Source of the DNA: Dyadobacter sp. NIV53
Lineage (GTDB): Bacteria > Bacteroidota > Bacteroidia > Cytophagales > Spirosomataceae
Direction: 5' to 3'
Length of the DNA stretch: 64,000 bases
Assembly (NCBI RefSeq): GCF_019711195.1
Contig: NZ_CP081299.1
Coordinates: 3,658,001 to 3,722,000 of the forward strand
Shown here piece by piece: positions 15,924-24,152 of the stretch (its first letter is position 1; every line of letters starts with the position of its first letter). A model generated the notes under the pieces. The model was given only the letters and a program-made list of their open reading frames with translations. It was not told the DNA's origin and did no database searches. Both the position numbers and the translations under genes were made by a program.

Positions 15924-18803
15924 ATGCGCGCTCTTTTACGGTTCCGGATTTTATTAATATTCAGTTTGCTCTCCCTTTATGGATATCAGTCAAACGCGAC
16001 ACATTTTCGTGCAGGTGAAATTACAGCAAGGCGTTTGCCCGGTGCATCTGCAAGTGACCTCACTTATGAGATTAAACTTACCGCATATTTTGACGTAACC
16101 CCTGCCGGAATAAACGCAGCAAATGCAGCAAATGATGTTAATTTCTATTTTGGAAGCGAAGGCCCTGTAAATGTAAAAAGGATTCAGAGTTCGGTTGTAA
16201 ATATCGGAAATAACACTACTATAAATGAGTATATAACTACGCATAGATTTCCATCGGCTGGAAAATTCCAAATTTCAGTAATGATGGAAAACCGGAATGC
16301 CAATATCCTGAATTTAAAAAATGGTATTGGAACTGATCAGGTAAATTTCTACGTCCATTCTTCTCTCGAGATCAACGCAAATTTTGGCCTGAACCAGACC
16401 CCAGTAATGCTCAACGCACCTATTGACGTTGCCGCTGTTGGCCAGCGCTATATCCATAACCCGGGTGCTTTTGATGCAGACGGTGATAGTTTGTCATACA
16501 AAATGTTTGTTCCACAACGAAGTCCGGGAAATGGTCTGGGAATAGATATTCCATACGTTGATCCCAACCAAGTGCGTCCACCCGGTCAAACGGAAGCCGG
16601 CGCCAGCCCTGCCACTTTCAGCCTGAACCCTATTACTGGGGACCTGATCTGGGATGCGCCGACGTTAAAAGGATTATATAATGTAGCATTTGCCGTAGAG
16701 GAATGGCGTGATGGTGTTCTGATCGGCCAGATCGTGCGCGACATGCAGATCATCGTCGAGGATGCCGACAACAAAAGGCCGGTCCTAGAACCCCTGCCCG
16801 ACCTGTGTGTCGAGGCCGGCACGCTCATCCGGCAGGCCGTCAAAGCCACCGACAAAGACGGCAACAAGCTCACACTGACCTCCAACGGCGGTATCTATGA
16901 AAGCACGCTGGTCAAACCCGCACTGGCCAGCTTTACCGTCGCCAACCAGGGAGCGCTCAGCACCGTCACCGGGCAGCTGCTGTGGCAGACCGGCTGTGAC
17001 CACATCCGGCTCGAACCCTACGAGGTCCTTTTCAAGGTCGAGGACGGGCCCGCCACCGGCAACCCCGCCTTCTTCCGCAAACTGGCCGATATCACCACCC
17101 TGAACATACGCGTCTACGGGCCCAAACCTCTCAACCTCAAAGCCGTGCCCGCCACTGACCCGGCCGGTACTGCTTACAGGCTCACCTGGGACCCCTACAA
17201 ATGCCAGGTCAGCGGCGCTAAAATTATCATCTACCGCAGTGAAGGCTGCAAGGATATTCCGGAGGATGTCTGCATCACGGGCATCCCCGCCGGCTCGGGC
17301 TATACCGAGATCGCACGCGTAGGCGTGGGCGAGCTCACCTACCTGGACAATACAGGGCTGGAAGCAGGCATCTCTTACAGCTACCGGCTCGTGGTCGCTT
17401 TCCCTAGGCCCGGTGCCAACCCCAACGAACCCGGCAGCCTGGTCGGCGGCGGACAGAGCGTGGCCTCGGACGAATCCTGCCTGAACCTGCCTACCATCAT
17501 GCCCGTCATTACCCATGTCACGGTCGATTCCACCGATACGGCCAAAGGCGTCATCACCGTCAGGTGGACTCGCCCCACCTCACTGGCCGGCATACCCGCA
17601 CAGTACCGGCTCATGAGGGCCACAGGCCAGAACGGGAGCGTTTTTACAGAGGTCATAAAGATCCCCACACAGCTGGACCCCAAAGTAGCCGATACGCTCT
17701 ATGTGGACAAAAACCTGAACACCACTGCCAATGCCTACCGCTACCAGATCGAATATTATACCACCAGGGCCGGGGCTCTGGCTTTGCAGGACGTCACAGA
17801 ACCGGCCAGCAGTGTCCGCCTCGAACAGGGTGCCGCAGATCCGGCACGTATCCGCCTGAACTGGTCGGCCATCGTGCCCTGGAGCAACGAACGCACCGTG
17901 CACCGTGTCTACCGCGAGGACAAGGCCAGGCCGGGCACTTTCAACCGCATCGACGATGTGCAGGTACAGGCAGGGCAGCCTTTCAATTATACCGACGACG
18001 GCACCGACAGGTTTGCAGCCGACGGCATTGTCAATGTCACCATTTCCAAAGAGCTCACCTATTGCTATAAAGTAGAGACCGTGGGCTCCTACAACAACCG
18101 GCAGATCAAGCCCGATACCCTGCTGAACTTCTCGCAGATCATCTGTGTGTCGGCCTCCGATACGACCAAGCCCTGCCCCCCCGTGCTCAGCATTGACCCG
18201 CTCGACTGTGCCGCGCTCAATGCCGCACCGGAGACGTTCTGTGACCAGGCCACCTTTACCAACCAGCTCACATGGACCTACCCGCAGCTGCCCTGTGACC
18301 AGAACCTGACGGCCTACAAAATCTATTATGCACGCTATGAAGGAGACCCGCTCACACTGGCAGGTACCGTCACTGCACCGCCCATACCGCTGGCCACTTC
18401 CTTTGCCCATGAAGGCCTGAGCTCATTTGCGGGCTGTTACTACGTGACGGCCGTCAACGGCTTCGGCACCGAAAGCGCCCCCAGCAACACCGTCTGCAAG
18501 GACAACTGTCCCATGTATGTGCTGCCCAATGTGTTCACCCCCAACGGGGACCGCAAAAACGACGTGTTCCGCCCTTTTGACTGCCCCGCTTTTGTGCAGT
18601 CGCTCACTTTCAGGGTCTTCAACCGCTGGGGAGCACAGGTCTATGACACCAAAGATGTCAGCATCAACTGGGACGGCAAAAACAAGTCCGGCAAGGAGCT
18701 CTCCGCAGGGCAATACTACTATGAGGCCGTCATCTACTTTGAATCCGCCAGCAAAGATGCCAAGCCCACCACCCTCAAAGGGTGGGTACAGCTCATGAGG
18801 TGA
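15924..18803 (+). CDS. Type IX secreted multidomain protein with gliding-motility-associated C-terminal domain, copy 1
   Basis: A 959-aa exported protein. It has a signal peptide (about residues 1-25), an N-terminal THFRAGEITARR domain, a cadherin-like segment (GAFDADGDSLSYKMF near 188), Cys-containing fibronectin-III-like repeats (about 390-840), and a C-terminal CHU_C/type B sorting domain (YVLPNVFTPNGDRKNDVF near 868, ending GWVQLMR). Type IX secretion and surface attachment are expected from the family. The first 790 bp have the genome's normal AT-rich codons. From about 16713 the codons turn strongly GC-rich, and the DNA is identical to copy 2 up to 18860. Confidence 0.88.
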   Translation: MRALLRFRILLIFSLLSLYGYQSNATHFRAGEITARRLPGASASDLTYEIKLTAYFDVTPAGINAANAANDVNFYFGSEGPVNVKRIQSSVVNIGNNTTINEYITTHRFPSAGKFQISVMMENRNANILNLKNGIGTDQVNFYVHSSLEINANFGLNQTPVMLNAPIDVAAVGQRYIHNPGAFDADGDSLSYKMFVPQRSPGNGLGIDIPYVDPNQVRPPGQTEAGASPATFSLNPITGDLIWDAPTLKGLYNVAFAVEEWRDGVLIGQIVRDMQIIVEDADNKRPVLEPLPDLCVEAGTLIRQAVKATDKDGNKLTLTSNGGIYESTLVKPALASFTVANQGALSTVTGQLLWQTGCDHIRLEPYEVLFKVEDGPATGNPAFFRKLADITTLNIRVYGPKPLNLKAVPATDPAGTAYRLTWDPYKCQVSGAKIIIYRSEGCKDIPEDVCITGIPAGSGYTEIARVGVGELTYLDNTGLEAGISYSYRLVVAFPRPGANPNEPGSLVGGGQSVASDESCLNLPTIMPVITHVTVDSTDTAKGVITVRWTRPTSLAGIPAQYRLMRATGQNGSVFTEVIKIPTQLDPKVADTLYVDKNLNTTANAYRYQIEYYTTRAGALALQDVTEPASSVRLEQGAADPARIRLNWSAIVPWSNERTVHRVYREDKARPGTFNRIDDVQVQAGQPFNYTDDGTDRFAADGIVNVTISKELTYCYKVETVGSYNNRQIKPDTLLNFSQIICVSASDTTKPCPPVLSIDPLDCAALNAAPETFCDQATFTNQLTWTYPQLPCDQNLTAYKIYYARYEGDPLTLAGTVTAPPIPLATSFAHEGLSSFAGCYYVTAVNGFGTESAPSNTVCKDNCPMYVLPNVFTPNGDRKNDVFRPFDCPAFVQSLTFRVFNRWGAQVYDTKDVSINWDGKNKSGKELSAGQYYYEAVIYFESASKDAKPTTLKGWVQLMR

Positions 18804-18860
18804 CCCGCTTTTTTCTTTCACTTTCTATCAGTTCCTTTGTAGCCCCGGTAATAAAATTCC
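16713..18860 (+). repeat. 2.15-kb perfect direct repeat, copy A (C-terminal cassette)
   Basis: This tract matches 19943-22090 at a constant offset of 3230 bp. The first flanking mismatch on the left is at 16712 (T versus C), and on the right at 18861 in the loop of the terminator hairpin. It covers the last ~697 codons of the gene, the stop and most of the 3' hairpin. GC is far above the flanks: 39 of 60 bases at 16801-16860, against 26 of 60 at 15961-16020, by hand count. Confidence 0.9.
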
Positions 18861-18869
18861 TGGGGCTAC
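18839..18869 (+). terminator. Hairpin after cargo gene copy 1
   Basis: GTAGCCCC and GGGGCTAC form a perfect 8-bp stem with a 15-base loop, followed by TGTATTTTATA. It starts 36 bp after the stop. Confidence 0.65.
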
Positions 18870-19020
18870 TGTATTTTATATATCATGATTAAAGCAAATA
18901 AAACGTTGATTATCAAGTAAAAATAATCTGGCTACTAGCGCTATTTTTATTTGTGATTTGCGATTTGTCCATGTTCCGCGTTAATAATACTATAATCTGC
19001 ATCATATTAATGGTGAAAAC

Positions 19021-19050
19021 ACACATTTTTAGCTATATTTTCGTTGAATT
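19021..19050 (+). promoter_or_regulatory. Conserved upstream element of the second type IX cargo gene
   Basis: ACACATTTTTAGC-TAT-ATTTTCGTTG repeats the element at 15861-15885 in a spacer that is otherwise dissimilar, which supports promoter function. Confidence 0.5.
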
Positions 19051-19144
19051 AAAACAATCAGACGCTCGGATGCTAACGGTTATTTAATTGTTTTCATCTG
19101 AAAAATAGCTTCTGTCCAACTTAGTAAGTACTCTATCATCACAT

Positions 19145-22033
19145 ATGCGCTCTGTTTTACAATATCTGCTTTTAACTTTCTTTTTTGTGGTCTTGTTCAT
19201 CAGCTTTGAAGCAAAGGCAACGCACGTTCGTGCGGGTGAAATCACAGCAAGACGAATAAATACCGGATCTGCCAGTGCATTAACATATGAAATAAAGCTG
19301 ACTGCGTATTTCGATATGATAAATGGCCAGGGAGCAGCCGATGCACAGGAAAATGTGACTTTCACAATTGGTAACGTCAATTCTACCAGTCCGGGTGTTG
19401 TTCTGGTAGCACCACGAATTAAACCAATTGTTGATATAGGAAATGGTACCACCAGAAACATTTACATTATTCAGTATACTTTTCCTGCGGCACAGAAATA
19501 CCGTATCTCGTTTGAAGTGGACAACAGGAACAATAATGTTTTGAACATCGGCCCTCCGCCAACCCAGAATCTAAACTTTTACGTAAGTACCATACTCGAG
19601 ATCAACGCAAATTTTGGCCTGAACCAGACTCCAGTATTACTCAACGCGCCAATTGACCTAGCGGCTGTTGGCCAGCGCTATATCCATAACCCGGGTGCCT
19701 TTGATGCAGACGGTGATAGTTTGTCATACAAAATGTTTGTTCCGCAAAAAAGTCTGACAAACGGAGCAGGTATCAATCTGGAATACAAAGATCCTAATCT
19801 GGTTGGAGCTCCCGGCCAGACGGAAGCGGGTGTGAGCCCTGCCACTTTCAGCCTGAATTCTATTACAGGAGATTTGATCTGGGACGCACCTGTAACAAAA
19901 GGTTATTATAACGTTGCTTTTATAGTAGAGGAATGGCGTGACGGTGTTCTGATCGGCCAGATCGTGCGCGACATGCAGATCATCGTCGAGGATGCCGACA
20001 ACAAAAGGCCGGTCCTAGAACCCCTGCCCGACCTGTGTGTCGAGGCCGGCACGCTCATCCGGCAGGCCGTCAAAGCCACCGACAAAGACGGCAACAAGCT
20101 CACACTGACCTCCAACGGCGGTATCTATGAAAGCACGCTGGTCAAACCCGCACTGGCCAGCTTTACCGTCGCCAACCAGGGAGCGCTCAGCACCGTCACC
20201 GGGCAGCTGCTGTGGCAGACCGGCTGTGACCACATCCGGCTCGAACCCTACGAGGTCCTTTTCAAGGTCGAGGACGGGCCCGCCACCGGCAACCCCGCCT
20301 TCTTCCGCAAACTGGCCGATATCACCACCCTGAACATACGCGTCTACGGGCCCAAACCTCTCAACCTCAAAGCCGTGCCCGCCACTGACCCGGCCGGTAC
20401 TGCTTACAGGCTCACCTGGGACCCCTACAAATGCCAGGTCAGCGGCGCTAAAATTATCATCTACCGCAGTGAAGGCTGCAAGGATATTCCGGAGGATGTC
20501 TGCATCACGGGCATCCCCGCCGGCTCGGGCTATACCGAGATCGCACGCGTAGGCGTGGGCGAGCTCACCTACCTGGACAATACAGGGCTGGAAGCAGGCA
20601 TCTCTTACAGCTACCGGCTCGTGGTCGCTTTCCCTAGGCCCGGTGCCAACCCCAACGAACCCGGCAGCCTGGTCGGCGGCGGACAGAGCGTGGCCTCGGA
20701 CGAATCCTGCCTGAACCTGCCTACCATCATGCCCGTCATTACCCATGTCACGGTCGATTCCACCGATACGGCCAAAGGCGTCATCACCGTCAGGTGGACT
20801 CGCCCCACCTCACTGGCCGGCATACCCGCACAGTACCGGCTCATGAGGGCCACAGGCCAGAACGGGAGCGTTTTTACAGAGGTCATAAAGATCCCCACAC
20901 AGCTGGACCCCAAAGTAGCCGATACGCTCTATGTGGACAAAAACCTGAACACCACTGCCAATGCCTACCGCTACCAGATCGAATATTATACCACCAGGGC
21001 CGGGGCTCTGGCTTTGCAGGACGTCACAGAACCGGCCAGCAGTGTCCGCCTCGAACAGGGTGCCGCAGATCCGGCACGTATCCGCCTGAACTGGTCGGCC
21101 ATCGTGCCCTGGAGCAACGAACGCACCGTGCACCGTGTCTACCGCGAGGACAAGGCCAGGCCGGGCACTTTCAACCGCATCGACGATGTGCAGGTACAGG
21201 CAGGGCAGCCTTTCAATTATACCGACGACGGCACCGACAGGTTTGCAGCCGACGGCATTGTCAATGTCACCATTTCCAAAGAGCTCACCTATTGCTATAA
21301 AGTAGAGACCGTGGGCTCCTACAACAACCGGCAGATCAAGCCCGATACCCTGCTGAACTTCTCGCAGATCATCTGTGTGTCGGCCTCCGATACGACCAAG
21401 CCCTGCCCCCCCGTGCTCAGCATTGACCCGCTCGACTGTGCCGCGCTCAATGCCGCACCGGAGACGTTCTGTGACCAGGCCACCTTTACCAACCAGCTCA
21501 CATGGACCTACCCGCAGCTGCCCTGTGACCAGAACCTGACGGCCTACAAAATCTATTATGCACGCTATGAAGGAGACCCGCTCACACTGGCAGGTACCGT
21601 CACTGCACCGCCCATACCGCTGGCCACTTCCTTTGCCCATGAAGGCCTGAGCTCATTTGCGGGCTGTTACTACGTGACGGCCGTCAACGGCTTCGGCACC
21701 GAAAGCGCCCCCAGCAACACCGTCTGCAAGGACAACTGTCCCATGTATGTGCTGCCCAATGTGTTCACCCCCAACGGGGACCGCAAAAACGACGTGTTCC
21801 GCCCTTTTGACTGCCCCGCTTTTGTGCAGTCGCTCACTTTCAGGGTCTTCAACCGCTGGGGAGCACAGGTCTATGACACCAAAGATGTCAGCATCAACTG
21901 GGACGGCAAAAACAAGTCCGGCAAGGAGCTCTCCGCAGGGCAATACTACTATGAGGCCGTCATCTACTTTGAATCCGCCAGCAAAGATGCCAAGCCCACC
22001 ACCCTCAAAGGGTGGGTACAGCTCATGAGGTGA
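19145..22033 (+). CDS. Type IX secreted multidomain protein with gliding-motility-associated C-terminal domain, copy 2
   Basis: A 962-aa paralog of the gene just upstream, with the same layout: signal peptide, ATHVRAGEITARR domain, cadherin-like segment, fibronectin-III-like repeats and type B sorting domain. Residues 1 to about 265 differ from copy 1 except for islands such as the one encoding LEINANFGLNQTPV. From residue 266 to the end the protein is identical, and the DNA is identical and GC-rich. The pair probably arose by tandem duplication with later sequence exchange. It is presumably displayed on the cell surface; its ligand is unknown. Confidence 0.88.
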   Translation: MRSVLQYLLLTFFFVVLFISFEAKATHVRAGEITARRINTGSASALTYEIKLTAYFDMINGQGAADAQENVTFTIGNVNSTSPGVVLVAPRIKPIVDIGNGTTRNIYIIQYTFPAAQKYRISFEVDNRNNNVLNIGPPPTQNLNFYVSTILEINANFGLNQTPVLLNAPIDLAAVGQRYIHNPGAFDADGDSLSYKMFVPQKSLTNGAGINLEYKDPNLVGAPGQTEAGVSPATFSLNSITGDLIWDAPVTKGYYNVAFIVEEWRDGVLIGQIVRDMQIIVEDADNKRPVLEPLPDLCVEAGTLIRQAVKATDKDGNKLTLTSNGGIYESTLVKPALASFTVANQGALSTVTGQLLWQTGCDHIRLEPYEVLFKVEDGPATGNPAFFRKLADITTLNIRVYGPKPLNLKAVPATDPAGTAYRLTWDPYKCQVSGAKIIIYRSEGCKDIPEDVCITGIPAGSGYTEIARVGVGELTYLDNTGLEAGISYSYRLVVAFPRPGANPNEPGSLVGGGQSVASDESCLNLPTIMPVITHVTVDSTDTAKGVITVRWTRPTSLAGIPAQYRLMRATGQNGSVFTEVIKIPTQLDPKVADTLYVDKNLNTTANAYRYQIEYYTTRAGALALQDVTEPASSVRLEQGAADPARIRLNWSAIVPWSNERTVHRVYREDKARPGTFNRIDDVQVQAGQPFNYTDDGTDRFAADGIVNVTISKELTYCYKVETVGSYNNRQIKPDTLLNFSQIICVSASDTTKPCPPVLSIDPLDCAALNAAPETFCDQATFTNQLTWTYPQLPCDQNLTAYKIYYARYEGDPLTLAGTVTAPPIPLATSFAHEGLSSFAGCYYVTAVNGFGTESAPSNTVCKDNCPMYVLPNVFTPNGDRKNDVFRPFDCPAFVQSLTFRVFNRWGAQVYDTKDVSINWDGKNKSGKELSAGQYYYEAVIYFESASKDAKPTTLKGWVQLMR

Positions 22034-22090
22034 CCCGCTTTTTTCTTTCACTTTCTATCAGTTCCTTTGTAGCCCCGGTAATAAAATTCC
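19943..22090 (+). repeat. 2.15-kb perfect direct repeat, copy B (C-terminal cassette)
   Basis: Partner of 16713-18860. Identity ends at 22090, inside the loop of the hairpin (AAGGGG here, TGGGG in copy A). Confidence 0.9.
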
Positions 22091-22100
22091 AAGGGGCTAC
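22069..22100 (+). terminator. Hairpin after cargo gene copy 2
   Basis: The same GTAGCCCC/GGGGCTAC 8-bp stem as after copy 1, with a 16-base loop and GGTATTTTATA following. fabD starts 36 bp later. Confidence 0.6.
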
Positions 22101-22135
22101 GGTATTTTATAATCTACTCTTTTTTAAAATCTTAT

Positions 22136-23014
22136 ATGAAAAAAGCTTATATATTTCCAGGACAGGGTTCTCAGTTCAAGGGAATGGGACTGGACTTGTA
22201 TCAATCTTCCGATTCAGCTAAAGCATTGTTTGAAAAAGCCAATGATATTCTCGGCTTTGAAATTACAAAAATCATGTTTGAAGGAACTGATGAAGAACTG
22301 AAACAAACGAATGTAACCCAGCCAGCAATTTTTATACATTCAGTGGCTCTTGCCAAGACAACTACTGATTTTACTCCTGACATGGTTGCAGGACATTCTT
22401 TGGGTGAATTTTCTGCATTGGTAGCTACCGGAGCCTTGTCTTTTGAGGACGGCCTGATACTTGTTACAAAACGTGCCGATGCCATGCAAAAAGCCTGCGA
22501 AATACGGCCATCCACCATGGCAGCAATTCTTGGACTGGATGATAAAACAATAGAAAATATTTGCGCAAGCATTCAAGATGAAATTGTTGTTCCTGCCAAT
22601 TATAACTGTCCCGGACAAGTTGTAATTTCGGGAACCATTGAAGGCGTGGAAAAAGCATGTGAGTTGCTTAAAGCAGCAGGAGCAAAACGCGCCCTGATCC
22701 TTCCGGTTGGCGGCGCATTTCACTCTCCATTGATGGAACCTGCGCGCGAAGAACTTGCGGCAGCAATTTACGCAGCCCATTTTGAAGCTCCTGTTTGCCC
22801 TGTTTACCAGAACGTAAACGCCAAGCCATCTACCGATGTAACAGCGATACGGGAAAACCTTATTTCACAGCTTACCGCTCCTGTACGCTGGACTCAGTCT
22901 GTGGAAGCAATGGTGTCTGATGGTGCAGGGATTTTCATTGAATCGGGCCCGGGAAAGGTATTGCAGGGGCTTGTGAAAAAGATTGCGAATGGGGTAGAAT
23001 TAAAAAGTATTTAA
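22136..23014 (+). CDS. fabD: Malonyl-CoA:ACP transacylase
   Basis: A 292-aa cytosolic enzyme that moves malonyl from CoA to acyl carrier protein for fatty acid synthesis. FPGQGSQFKGMG at the N-terminus, the nucleophile Ser88 in GHSLGEFSA and His196 in GGAFHSPLM form the expected active site. The length is normal. It follows the cargo gene terminator and precedes a tRNA-Gln gene with its own promoter. Its codons return to the AT-rich pattern of the genome. Confidence 0.95.
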   Translation: MKKAYIFPGQGSQFKGMGLDLYQSSDSAKALFEKANDILGFEITKIMFEGTDEELKQTNVTQPAIFIHSVALAKTTTDFTPDMVAGHSLGEFSALVATGALSFEDGLILVTKRADAMQKACEIRPSTMAAILGLDDKTIENICASIQDEIVVPANYNCPGQVVISGTIEGVEKACELLKAAGAKRALILPVGGAFHSPLMEPAREELAAAIYAAHFEAPVCPVYQNVNAKPSTDVTAIRENLISQLTAPVRWTQSVEAMVSDGAGIFIESGPGKVLQGLVKKIANGVELKSI

Positions 23015-23031
23015 TTTTTTTCTCCAAATGC

Positions 23032-23062
23032 TTGACAAGATCAATTCCCCGTATTACTTTTG
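23032..23062 (+). promoter_or_regulatory. Promoter of the tRNA-Gln gene
   Basis: TTGACA beginning at 23032, 20 bp between the TTG and the -7 box, then TACTTTTG at 23055-23062, a close match to the Bacteroidota consensus. The tRNA begins 19 bp downstream. Confidence 0.7.
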
Positions 23063-23080
23063 CACCACTATTTACAGTTT

Positions 23081-23151
23081 TGGCTGATGGTGTAATGGTA
23101 ACACAGGACATTTTGGTTGTCTCGTTCAAGGTTCGAGTCCTTGTCGGCCAA
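23081..23151 (+). tRNA. tRNA-Gln (anticodon TTG)
   Basis: A 71-base cloverleaf. Acceptor arms TGGCTGA/TCGGCCA pair over 7 bp with one G-U, the anticodon stem GGACA/TGTCT encloses loop TTTTGGT with anticodon TTG, and the T-arm carries GTTCGAGTCC. CCA is not encoded. Confidence 0.93.
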
Positions 23152-23163
23152 CAATAGTTAAGA

Positions 23164-23196
23164 AGAGCTCACCCGCAAAGTGAGCTCTTTTCTTTT
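23164..23196 (+). terminator. Terminator after tRNA-Gln
   Basis: AAGAGCTCAC-CCGCAAA-GTGAGCTCTT is a perfect 10-bp stem followed by TTCTTTTCT. Confidence 0.88.
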
Positions 23197-23365
23197 CTAA
23201 ACCATGGATAAAACTATCCATTTCTGCTACATAAGCTTAATTCGATTACAATTTCTCAAATTAAGATACGAAAACTAAGAAAAGGTGACATATATAGCAT
23301 ACGTTGTATAATATTTTCATACGAAATGTTACATTTACCATGTTTTCAATCTAAACGCTACCCAA

Positions 23366-23971
23366 ATGAAAATCGATAAAGTAAAAAAACGCGATCGTGA
23401 GCGCACAAAGGGTAAAATATTAAAGGCTGTTGGTGAAGTTATTGAAAAATACGGAACCGAAAAAGTTGGGGTTAATCTTATTGCACGCACTGCCGGCGTT
23501 AACAAAGTATTGATTTACAGATACTTTGAAAGTGTTGACGGTCTTATGGAACAATATGTAAAATCAGGTGAATACACATCAACTACGGGTGACGAATTCA
23601 TTGAAAATATTGAACCGATAGCAATAGAAGACCGCAACAAGGCATTTACCCAGGTAATGTTAACTTTCCTCAATGATCTGCGTGAAAGAAAAGCCACGCG
23701 TGATCTGTTAAGATGGGAAATAGGTACCGGAAAGTCCATGTTATCTGATTCTAGGAATGATGTTGGAAACCGCTTGCTGGAAAAAATAGGTGAACTTCCC
23801 CAATTTAAAGATACTGGCGCACTGATGGCACTTCTTACTGCCGGAATATACTATCTGGTTATTGCAGCAGATTACCGGGGGAAATTAATTGATGTTGACC
23901 TGAATTCTGAAGAAGGCTGGAAACGTATTGAAGATGTAATAGAACGGATCATTTTTGATTTAGGTAAATAA
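23366..23971 (+). CDS. TetR/AcrR family transcriptional regulator
   Basis: A 201-aa protein with an N-terminal TetR helix-turn-helix (about residues 12-60): KILKAVGEVIEKYGTEKVGVN followed by AGVNKVLIYRYFESVDGL. The C-terminal helical region is a ligand-binding or dimerisation domain with no assignable ligand. The upstream spacer has CATACG twice, 17 bp apart (near 23298 and 23321), which might be part of an operator. It is a single-gene unit with its own terminator; the target genes are unknown. Confidence 0.88.
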   Translation: MKIDKVKKRDRERTKGKILKAVGEVIEKYGTEKVGVNLIARTAGVNKVLIYRYFESVDGLMEQYVKSGEYTSTTGDEFIENIEPIAIEDRNKAFTQVMLTFLNDLRERKATRDLLRWEIGTGKSMLSDSRNDVGNRLLEKIGELPQFKDTGALMALLTAGIYYLVIAADYRGKLIDVDLNSEEGWKRIEDVIERIIFDLGK

Positions 23972-23988
23972 AGATTTAAGAAGCTTTG

Positions 23989-24025
23989 AAGTCCTTTTCT
24001 TTAAATAATAGAGAAGGACTTTTTA
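23989..24025 (+). terminator. Terminator after the TetR gene
   Basis: AAGTCCTTTTCT and AGAGAAGGACTT arms, followed by TTTTATC, 18 bp beyond the stop. Confidence 0.8.
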
Positions 24026-24152
24026 TCAATAGACGATATACTGTATTCCTTGACTTATATTTGTTCCATTGATTTTCTTTAAAAGTCATTACCTGAATCT
24101 GAAATTTATAGTCTGCACCAACTGAATTAAGTGGATAGCAGACTAAATAATT

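Larger units (their letters stand above)
18804..19144. other. Intergenic region between the two cargo genes, 341 bp
   Basis: It holds the end of the repeat with the terminator hairpin (18839-18869), about 150 bp of AT-rich DNA with nothing recognised, the shared promoter element (19021-19050) and the leader of copy 2. No coding frame was supported. Confidence 0.7.

Noticed and set aside
16785..18821. Long antisense frames (243, 276 and 132 aa) in the GC-rich cassette
   Set aside because: They repeat exactly in both cassette copies and arise because GC-rich third positions remove stop codons on the other strand. They show no domain and no start context.
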